Assembly: GCA_946480245.1 (NCBI GenBank) | Contig: CAMLIZ010000087.1 | Location: 1-18,546, forward strand | Length of the DNA stretch: 18,546 nt | Direction: 5' to 3' | DNA from: an uncultured Pseudomonadota bacterium | GTDB taxonomy: Bacteria > Pseudomonadota > Gammaproteobacteria > Burkholderiales > Burkholderiaceae | Part shown: in pieces, positions 6,972 to 13,627 of the stretch | Numbering within the stretch: position 1 is the stretch's first letter | How the letters are laid out: each line of letters begins with the position of its first letter | Translations under genes and position numbers: made by a program | The notes under the pieces: generated by a model | The model's database searches: none | What the model saw: only the letters and a program-made list of their open reading frames with translations | Told to the model about the DNA's origin: nothing

Positions 6972-9842
6972 ATGTCCATCGCGCGCGATCTCGCGATCCT
7001 TGCCACATGTGTTGCAGCCCTGGCCGGCTGCGGCGGTGGTGGGGGCGGAGATGGCACACCCGGCCCGGCGCCTGACAGTCCAGGTTCCACGCAGACGGCG
7101 GTCGCGATCAGCGCCCAGCCGCAAGATCAGCGTGTGCAGCTCGGACAGGAGGCCCGGTTTAGCGTTGCCGCATCAGGCGCCACCGCTTACCGATGGGAAT
7201 CGAGCGCAGACCGCGTGGACTGGGCGCAGTGGCCGGGAGCGACGGGCGATCACCTCAACGTCTCTGCTGCCGAACTCGCCCTGAACGGCCGGCGATTCCG
7301 CGTGGTGGTCGCCGGCGACGGCAGTAGCGTGACGAGCAATACGGCGACGCTGTTCGTGACCGAGGCGCCGGTACAGCTTGACACCCAACCCTCGTCGACC
7401 GTTGTCATCCCCGGCGCAGACGCCGTCTTCTTCAGCTTCGCCAACACGGCAGGCGCGACGGTTCAATGGGAAATGAGCACCGACGGGGGATCGAGCTGGG
7501 CCGCGATCCCCGGCGCGTCGAGCCCCACGCTGACCCTTGCGGCTGTGAAACTGTCGGACGACGGGAAGTTGGTGCGTGCCGTCTGGGGCAACTCCACGGG
7601 TGAGGTAGCCTCTGACGCGGCTAAGCTGGGCGTTCTGAACATCGCCGGTCTCGCGATCAGCGCCGAGCCGGCAGACGCGACCATCGCAGCCGGCACGACC
7701 GCCCGCTTCTCGGCCGAAGGGCCACCCGATGCCAACTGGCAATGGCAGGTGAGCGGCGATGGCGGCTCGACCTGGGCGAACATCACGGGGGCGAGGTCGA
7801 CCTCGCTCTCCTTGCCGGCCGTAGCGATGAGCGACAACGGCAAGCGTTACCGCGCTTCAGTCTCCCTCGGGGTGTCATCGACCACCACCCGGGTCGCGCT
7901 GCTCACCGTCGTTTCCGCAACCTCCCGCAACTTGTCACTCTTGGCAGGACAGCCAGGCGGGCCCGGCTCCGCCGACGGCTTTGGGTCTGACGCGCGGCTG
8001 AACTGGGCGAACTGGACCGCCAGCGACGCTGCGGGGAACGTCTACGTCACCACCAGGTGCGCGGTTCGCAAGATCGACGTCACCGGGTGGGTGAGCACCA
8101 TCGCGGGGTCGCGGGTCTGCGGCGGGGAGGATGGTGCGAGCACGATGACTCTGCGCGAACCTGCGGGCATCGTGGCCCTGCCAAACGGGCAGCTGGCCGT
8201 TGCCGATTCCGGCACGAATTCGATCCGGCTTATCACGACCGACGGCGTGGTCTCAACGCTTGCTGGAACGTTCACCGTCGACGGCGGCGCTGCAGACGGT
8301 CAGGGTGCGGCCGCCTCCTTCCGGCGACCCACTGGAATCGCGCGAGACGCCGCAGGCAACCTGTTTGTGGCCGACTCCGGCAACCACACGATCCGCAAGA
8401 TCACTTCGTCGGGCGACGTCTCGACTTATGCCGGGCGCGCGGGCGTGAGCGGCGAGGTCGACGGACCTGCCGCCACCGCGACGTTCACGAGCCCTGAAGG
8501 GATTGCAGTCGACTCCTCCGGCGCGGTGTACGTCTCGGAGCCTGGAAGCGCTGTCGTTCGGAAGATTTCACCCAGCGGCATGGTCACCACCCTCGCGGGG
8601 TCGGCCGGCAGCAAGGGCAGCGTCGATGGCGCGGGTTCGGCCGCACGGTTTGCCTATCCCGCTGGCCTCGCTGTCGACGCTTCTGGCGTCCTGTACGTCG
8701 GGGACTCGGCCAACCACACGGTGCGCAAGGTCCAGTCCGACGGCTCCGTCACGACCTTGGCCGGCACGCCGGGCGTCGGCGGCAGCGTGGACGGCGACTT
8801 GGCATCGGCCACGTTCACCAGCCCCACGGGCCTTGCCGTCGGCCCTGCCGGGGATCTCTACGTTGTCGATTGGTGGGAGCAGACAGTCCGCAAGATCAGT
8901 GTTGGCGGCAATGTGACGACGGTGGCCGGCAAAGCCGCGCACGTCGGCCAGTACGATGGCACAGGGGCCAGTGCCGCCTTCGACCATCCTCACGGCTTGG
9001 CCAAGGATTCGCAGGGGAACATCTACGTGGGATCCTCCGCCAATGCCTTAGTCCGCAAGGTGACACCGGCGGGCGCGACCTCGAGTTTCTTCACTGGCAA
9101 CGACTATCCGAAGCAGGCGCCATGGGGCGTGGATGTAGACGCGGCCGGAAATGTGTACGTGGCTGACTATGGCGCGCAGGTAGTGCGCAGAATCTCCCCG
9201 ACCGGGACGATGACCATCCTGGCCGGGCAACTCGGCGTCGCCGGCTATGCGGACGGGAATGGCGGCGCGGCGACCCTCTATTACCCGACGGACGTCGTCG
9301 TGGATCCGCAAGGCAACCTCCTTGTGGCCGCGGGAACCACGATTCGGAAGCTGACGCCCGCCGGCGAAGTGACCACGTTCGCCGGACGCGCCGCGACGCC
9401 GGGGAGCGCAGACGGTCCTGCGGCTACAGCTACTTTCAGTGGCATTGGTGGCCTGGCCCTTGACTTCGCCGGCAACCTCTACGTCGCAGACTTCTATTGC
9501 GTCCGGAAGATTGCTGCGGGCGGAGTGGTATCGACACTCGCCGGCGATTGCGACACCGGGGGCCGGGTGGACGGCATCGGCGCCGCTGCCCGATTCGATG
9601 GCCTGTGGGGCCTCGACATCGACGCGAGCGGGAATCTGTACGTCGCCGATTCCAACAACAACGCGGTCCGCAAGATCTCCTCGTCCGGCGTCGTCACGAC
9701 GGTGATCGGCACGCCCGGCATCGCAAGTGTCGTGCTTGGCAGCAGCCCCCTCTTGAATGTCCCGAGCGGGATCGTCGTGCTCGATGCGGCCAGAGTCGCA
9801 GTCAGCTCAGAGAACTCGGTACTGATCTTCACCCTACCGTAG
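6972..9842 (+). CDS. Lipoprotein with Ig-like modules and an NHL-repeat beta-propeller
   Basis: A 956-residue predicted lipoprotein. The start at ATG 6972, preceded by GAGGGAG, gives a short signal peptide ending in the lipobox LAGC, with Cys20 as lipid site, then a run of six glycines. The open frame reaches back to a TTG at 6957, but that would spoil the signal peptide. Three Ig-like modules follow (roughly 40-130, 131-220 and 225-315), with repeated 'W..S.DGGSTW..I.GA.S..L.L' and 'DNGKRYRA' patterns. From about 325 to the end come about twelve NHL-type repeats of the form 'P.GLAVD.AGNLYVADS.N..VRKIS..G.VTTLAG', most separated by a 'G..G..DG.G.AA.F' spacer. These repeats build beta-propellers; twelve would give two six-bladed rings. 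The protein should sit at the cell surface or face the periplasm. Ligand and role are unknown. It neighbours a transposase remnant and a truncated gene, which suggests acquisition. Confidence 0.9.
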   Translation: MSIARDLAILATCVAALAGCGGGGGGDGTPGPAPDSPGSTQTAVAISAQPQDQRVQLGQEARFSVAASGATAYRWESSADRVDWAQWPGATGDHLNVSAAELALNGRRFRVVVAGDGSSVTSNTATLFVTEAPVQLDTQPSSTVVIPGADAVFFSFANTAGATVQWEMSTDGGSSWAAIPGASSPTLTLAAVKLSDDGKLVRAVWGNSTGEVASDAAKLGVLNIAGLAISAEPADATIAAGTTARFSAEGPPDANWQWQVSGDGGSTWANITGARSTSLSLPAVAMSDNGKRYRASVSLGVSSTTTRVALLTVVSATSRNLSLLAGQPGGPGSADGFGSDARLNWANWTASDAAGNVYVTTRCAVRKIDVTGWVSTIAGSRVCGGEDGASTMTLREPAGIVALPNGQLAVADSGTNSIRLITTDGVVSTLAGTFTVDGGAADGQGAAASFRRPTGIARDAAGNLFVADSGNHTIRKITSSGDVSTYAGRAGVSGEVDGPAATATFTSPEGIAVDSSGAVYVSEPGSAVVRKISPSGMVTTLAGSAGSKGSVDGAGSAARFAYPAGLAVDASGVLYVGDSANHTVRKVQSDGSVTTLAGTPGVGGSVDGDLASATFTSPTGLAVGPAGDLYVVDWWEQTVRKISVGGNVTTVAGKAAHVGQYDGTGASAAFDHPHGLAKDSQGNIYVGSSANALVRKVTPAGATSSFFTGNDYPKQAPWGVDVDAAGNVYVADYGAQVVRRISPTGTMTILAGQLGVAGYADGNGGAATLYYPTDVVVDPQGNLLVAAGTTIRKLTPAGEVTTFAGRAATPGSADGPAATATFSGIGGLALDFAGNLYVADFYCVRKIAAGGVVSTLAGDCDTGGRVDGIGAAARFDGLWGLDIDASGNLYVADSNNNAVRKISSSGVVTTVIGTPGIASVVLGSSPLLNVPSGIVVLDAARVAVSSENSVLIFTLP

Positions 9843-10030
9843 GATCAGTAGCGGCAGCGCCTGCGTCGACAAAGGCCGCCACCTTCCGGCGCAGGTCGGG
9901 AACTCCTGGGGCGACACGTCGTTCTTGGCGTCGTTCACACCGCTCATATCGGGCGTTGACTGTCCGCATTCGGGCTGTCTACCGGGAAGCTTGGCCGAAC
10001 TGCAATGGGTGGATTGCAGGTGCCCCGTCG
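9843..10030. other. Gene-free junction between the NHL gene and a truncated phosphatase gene
   Basis: No complete gene. On the minus strand one frame ending at a TGA at 9829-9831 reads VPDLRRKVAAFVDAG and then AAATDPTVG, which looks protein-like and might be the last codons of a lost gene. It overlaps the end of the NHL gene by a few bases and has no recognisable family. The rest shows no strong hairpin or repeat that I can support. The stretch marks the break at which the phosphatase homology stops. Confidence 0.3.
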
Positions 10031-10504
10031 CTACCTTGCCAGCACTCCTTGCGCCGGCACGCGCATGCGCTGCCCGTCGCACCAGGCGCCGGCGCCGCGC
10101 TCGGCCATGCAGAGGGTGCCGCCGATCGGGTCCAGCAGCCAGGCGGCCGCCGTCTCGCCGTGGCGCAGCAGCGCTACCAGGATGCCGAAGTCCGGGCGGC
10201 CCGCGATGAAGTTGTTGGTGCCGTCCAGCGGGTCGAGCAGCCACACGTCGCCATCGTCCAAGTCCTGCAACAACGAGGGCTCGGCGCTCGCTGCTTCCTC
10301 GCCGACCACGCGCGAGCCCGGCTGCAGCGCGCGCAATGCGGGGGTGAGCAGCGCTTCCACCTCGCGGTCGGCGATGGTCACCATCTCGCCGGGCGACTTC
10401 TCCTCCACCTCGTGCCGCTGCAGCTGCCGAAAGCGCGGCACGATGCAGCGCTCGGCGGCGTCGCGCAGCAAGGCGGGCAGTTCGTCGAAGAGGCGGGGGC
10501 TCAT
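10031..10504 (-). pseudogene. Truncated inositol-monophosphatase-family gene
   Basis: The 157-residue product starts like an inositol monophosphatase/SuhB-type sugar phosphatase. It has VVGEE (metal-binding Glu near 69-70), WLLDPLDGTNNF (Asp91, Asp94, Gly95, Thr96) and the following GIL..LL..GE...AWLLDP strand. Family members are about 260-270 residues. Homology ends near residue 150 and the frame stops at 10031, so the C-terminal domain with the WDxAAG motif and its third metal-ligand Asp is missing. The product is unlikely to be an active phosphatase. It lies 49 bases after the LysR gene in the same direction. I infer loss of the 3' end by a deletion or insertion between here and the NHL gene. 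Confidence 0.8.
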
Positions 10505-10553
10505 GGGTGGGATTGTCGGCGCAGCGTGCGCCGCGTCGCGGTGGCCGGTGTTG

Positions 10554-11456
10554 TCAACGCCCGAGCGCGCCTGGGATGTGCAGCACCAGGTGGTCGATCA
10601 GCGCGCGCACCGCCGGCAGCAGGCCGCGCCGGCTGACGAAGACGAGGTGGATGTCCTGCTCCGGCGTGGCCCAGTCGGTGGCCACGCGCACCAGCGTTCC
10701 CTCTTCCAGGCGGCGCCATGCGACGCGCAGCGGCAGCAGTGCGATGCCGACGCCGCCGATGGCGGCTTCGAGCTGCACCGTGTAGTCCGAGCACAGCAGC
10801 CGCGGCCGGTGCACGACGCGCGCGTCGCGGCCATCTGACGCGGTCAGCGTCCAGCTCTGCTCCGCGCCTTCGCGCTGGCCGCCAATGGTGTCGAGCGTGC
10901 TCACCTCGGCCGCATCGACCACCGGTGCACGGCCCTCGAGGTAGGCCGGGCTGGCCACCAGCACCATGCGACCGGATGCGATGCGGCGCGTCACCAAACC
11001 AGGGTCTTCCAGACCCGTGGCGCGTACGCGCACCGCCAGGTCGATGCGTTCCTCGATCAGGTTCACCGTGCGGTCGGTCGATTCGATCTCGACGCGCACC
11101 TTCGGATGCTCCCGCATGAAGTCGGCCACGATGCGCGCGACGTAGAACTGCGCGATCGCCACCGGGCAGGTCAGCCGTACGGTGCCCGACGGCGCCGAGC
11201 GCAACTGCTCCACCGCCTGCTGCGCGGCCTCGGCCTCCACCAGCATGGCCGCGCAGTGTTCGTGGAAGGCGCGCCCGGCCTCGGTGAGCGACAGGCGCCG
11301 CGTGCTGCGCTGAATCAGGCGCACGCCCAGGCGTTCCTCGAGCAGCGCCACGCGCCGGCTGAGCTTGGACTTGGTGAGGTGGGTGGCCCGCTGGGCAGCG
11401 CTGAAGCCGCCGTGTTCGACGATGAGGGCGAAGTAGCGCAGATCGTTCAGGTCCAT
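10554..11456 (-). CDS. LysR-family transcriptional regulator
   Basis: A 300-residue LysR-type regulator. Residues 1-60 carry the winged helix-turn-helix (LRYFALIVEHGGFSAAQRAT, then TKSKLSRRVALLEERLGVRL and RSTRRLSLTEAG). Residues of about 90-295 form the periplasmic-binding-protein-like effector domain (GTVRLTCPVAIAQ, ERIDLAVRV, GVGIALLP). The frame also has an ATG at 11492. I chose ATG at 11456 because the protein then starts at MDLNDLRYF, the usual family start, with AGGA about 8 bases before it. It is transcribed away from an AhpD-family gene and an MFS gene; LysR proteins commonly control such divergent neighbours. The 107-base shared region holds TATCG-containing motifs. The inducer is unknown. 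Confidence 0.93.
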   Translation of the reverse strand: MDLNDLRYFALIVEHGGFSAAQRATHLTKSKLSRRVALLEERLGVRLIQRSTRRLSLTEAGRAFHEHCAAMLVEAEAAQQAVEQLRSAPSGTVRLTCPVAIAQFYVARIVADFMREHPKVRVEIESTDRTVNLIEERIDLAVRVRATGLEDPGLVTRRIASGRMVLVASPAYLEGRAPVVDAAEVSTLDTIGGQREGAEQSWTLTASDGRDARVVHRPRLLCSDYTVQLEAAIGGVGIALLPLRVAWRRLEEGTLVRVATDWATPEQDIHLVFVSRRGLLPAVRALIDHLVLHIPGALGR

Positions 11457-11466
11457 GCGAATCGTC

Positions 11467-11476
11467 CTATCGATAG
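11467..11476. promoter_or_regulatory. Palindrome in the LysR/AhpD-family divergent region, candidate operator
   Basis: CTATCGATAG is a perfect 10-base palindrome 11 bases from the LysR start codon. Its core TATCGA recurs at 11503-11508 and TATCG again at 11525-11529. Several related sites between divergent genes is the usual arrangement for LysR control, here probably including autoregulation. Binding is inferred from position only. Confidence 0.4.
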
Positions 11477-11563
11477 AACAATGTGTCGCCATTCTGCCGT
11501 CTTATCGAGCATTGGATTCATTCGTATCGTTGCGCCACTCACCACCTCACAAGGAACACCTCG

Positions 11564-12001
11564 ATGGAACCCCGCCTGAACTTCTACAAGGCCAACCCCG
11601 AAGCGATGAAGGCCTTGGGCGCGCTGGAGCAGCGCATTGCCACGTCCGGCCTCGAGAAGCCGCTGGTCGAGCTGGTGCGGCTGCGCGCGTCGCAGATCAA
11701 TGGCTGCGCCTATTGCATCGACATGCACAGCAGCGACGCGTTGAAGGCGGGCGAGCGGCCGCGCCGCCTGCTGGCCCTGACGGCCTGGCGCGAAACCCCC
11801 TTCTTCACCGAGCGCGAGCGCGCCGCGCTGGCCTGGACCGACGCCGTCACGCGGGTGGCCGACACGCAGGTGCCCGACGCCGCATGGGAAGGCGCGTGCG
11901 CGCACTTCACGCCGCAGGAGCTGGTGGACCTGACGCTGCTGGTGAGCACCATCAACACCTGGAACCGCTTCGCGATCGCGTTCCGCAAGCAGCTGGACTG
12001 A
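11564..12001 (+). CDS. Carboxymuconolactone decarboxylase / AhpD-family protein
   Basis: A 145-residue protein of the AhpD-like fold. The redox motif Cys48-x-x-Cys51-x-x-x-His55 is visible in INGCAYCIDMHSSDA, preceded by ELVRLRASQ with the conserved Glu. These features belong to alkylhydroperoxidase-like members rather than to true lactone decarboxylases. The likely role is thiol-based reduction of a peroxide or other electrophile in the cytoplasm. The open frame begins at 11483, but ATG at 11564 has AAGGAA 7 bases before it and starts the normal family N-terminus (MEPRLNFYKANPEA). It is followed 30 bases later by the MFS gene, so the two probably form an operon controlled by the divergent LysR regulator. 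Confidence 0.93.
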   Translation: MEPRLNFYKANPEAMKALGALEQRIATSGLEKPLVELVRLRASQINGCAYCIDMHSSDALKAGERPRRLLALTAWRETPFFTERERAALAWTDAVTRVADTQVPDAAWEGACAHFTPQELVDLTLLVSTINTWNRFAIAFRKQLD

Positions 12002-12031
12002 GGCGCGCCTGTGGCCGGCCGTGGAGCTCCC

Positions 12032-13561
12032 ATGAACAAGACACCTGCGAACCGCTTGCTCTACGCCACGATCTTCGTGCTGTCGCTCACCGAGTTCCTG
12101 CAGGCCGGCATGACCGCCTTTGCCGCGGCACCGCTGATGGGCGAAGTGTCGATCGGCCCGGACGAGTTCAGCCTGGTGGCCGCGGTGTACGCGAGCCTGG
12201 CCATCCTGGCCATCTCGATGCAGCGCTGGTGGGTCGAGCGCATCGGCGGGCAACGGTTCGTGCAGGCGTCGGCGCTCGTCTCGGTGGCCGGCTCGCTGCT
12301 GTGCGCGAGCAGCCATGGCTTGACGGGGTTCCTGTTCGGGCGCGCCGTGATGGCGCTGGGCGGCGGCGCCTTCTTCACGGTCAGCCGCATGCTGATTCAG
12401 CACCGGCTGGCCGGGCGGGAGCGCTTTGTCGGCATCCGCTGCCTGGCCACCGGGCTGGCGCTCGGCATCGCCGCCGCGCCGTGGCTGGCTTCGATCGCGG
12501 TGAGCAACGACGGCTGGCCTTCGATGTACCTGCTGGTGGCGGGACTCGGCGCGCTGGTCATCGTGCTGGCCTCGCTGGCGCTCGACGGTGGCCCGCGCGA
12601 CGTGCCGCAGCGCCGCTCGCAAGTGCGGCCGTGGCACCAGCTGCTGCTGGTCGGCGCCAGCTTCGCGCTGCTGTATGCGCTGCAGCGCCTGTACTACGAC
12701 TTCTACGCCGACACGCTGGCCCTGGTGCTCATCCTGGGCGGTGCGCTCGCCGGGCTGGCGGCCTACCTGCACCAGCAGCACCGCCACGCCGATCCGCTGC
12801 TGCGCGTGCGCGAGATGTGGAGCCCGCGCTACTTTGGCGGCCTGGCGCTGTTCGGCTTCGCTTACGTGATGTTGGGTGCCAACAACTACATGGTGCCGGT
12901 GCTGCTGCAGCGTGCACTTGGCTTTGGCTGGCAGACGGTCGGGCAGGTCGAGGCGCTGGGCCTGTCCGCTGCGTTGATCACCTGGTTCGTGATGGTGCGC
13001 CTGCTGCCGCGGCATCCGTCGCCGCGCAAGTTCTTCGTGGCCGGCTTTCTGGCGCTGGCGCTGTCGGGCGCGCTGCTGGCGCGCATCGACGCCGGTGTCG
13101 ACTTGTGGCGCCACGTGCTGCCGGCGCTGGCGCTGAACAGCGTGTTCCTGCTCACCGTGCTGCCGGTGTCGGCGATGCAGACCTTCCGCGGCGTGGAGCA
13201 CGACGAATCGGTGTTCTCGCACGCCCAGCAACTGAAGAACATGATGTCGCAGGCCGGCATTGCGCTGGGCATCACGCTGGCCACGATCGGCCAGCAGTGG
13301 CGCAGCGCCGTGCACTACGAGGCGCTGGCAGCGCAGGTCAACGACTACAACCCCGATTTCGTGGCCACCGTGCAGCATCTGCAGCAGGTGTTCAGCGCCG
13401 CCTTGCCGGCCGGCGACGCGGCGAAGGCTGCGCTGGCGCAGGTGGCGCAGATGGTGGCGCAGCAGGCTGCGCTGCTGGCCGGCATCGACCACTTCCGGCT
13501 GATCGCCTTGCTCGGCGTGCTGGGCATGCTGGCCGCCGCGGTGCAGCGCGTCTTGCGCTGA
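12032..13561 (+). CDS. MFS transporter (DHA2/EmrB-like)
   Basis: A 509-residue inner-membrane protein with about 14 hydrophobic segments, the number typical of the DHA2 (EmrB/QacA) drug-proton antiporters. The N-terminal half has a GEVSIGPDEFSLVAAVYASL helix pair and RAVMALGGGAFFTVSRMLI, an EmrB-like stretch. A polar region between residues of about 430 and 480 near the C-terminus forms a periplasmic loop before the last helix, as in EmrB relatives. The frame opens at a GTG at 12011. ATG at 12032 is preferred, with GGAG 5 bases before it. It forms an apparent operon with the upstream AhpD-family gene. Export of a toxic organic compound or electrophile is likely, but the substrate cannot be read from sequence. 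Confidence 0.9.
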   Translation: MNKTPANRLLYATIFVLSLTEFLQAGMTAFAAAPLMGEVSIGPDEFSLVAAVYASLAILAISMQRWWVERIGGQRFVQASALVSVAGSLLCASSHGLTGFLFGRAVMALGGGAFFTVSRMLIQHRLAGRERFVGIRCLATGLALGIAAAPWLASIAVSNDGWPSMYLLVAGLGALVIVLASLALDGGPRDVPQRRSQVRPWHQLLLVGASFALLYALQRLYYDFYADTLALVLILGGALAGLAAYLHQQHRHADPLLRVREMWSPRYFGGLALFGFAYVMLGANNYMVPVLLQRALGFGWQTVGQVEALGLSAALITWFVMVRLLPRHPSPRKFFVAGFLALALSGALLARIDAGVDLWRHVLPALALNSVFLLTVLPVSAMQTFRGVEHDESVFSHAQQLKNMMSQAGIALGITLATIGQQWRSAVHYEALAAQVNDYNPDFVATVQHLQQVFSAALPAGDAAKAALAQVAQMVAQQAALLAGIDHFRLIALLGVLGMLAAAVQRVLR

Positions 13562-13627
13562 ACAGCAGGGCGGGCGGCAGGGGCAAGCGTCGCGCCCCGT
13601 GAGCACGGCATCGTGTACCGTCGCGCG

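Noticed and set aside
6672..7124. The minus-strand frame extending from the transposase remnant into the lipoprotein gene
   Set aside because: Only the part below about 6860 resembles a transposase. The rest is antisense to the leader and signal peptide of the NHL gene.
6972..9842. The repetitive NHL gene as a tandem DNA repeat or CRISPR-like array
   Set aside because: The units repeat at protein level with divergent DNA, and there are no identical direct repeats with unique spacers. I saw no CRISPR array, tRNA or rRNA in the window.
11455..13602. Open frame of 715 codons on the plus strand over the AhpD-family and MFS genes
   Set aside because: It is a shifted frame of real genes, rich in Ala, Arg and Gly, with no recognisable domain or membrane segments.
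13573..13605. GGGGC/GCCCC inverted repeat after the MFS gene as a terminator
   Set aside because: The stem is only five bases, the loop is nine and no T-run follows, so chance is the better explanation in this GC content.
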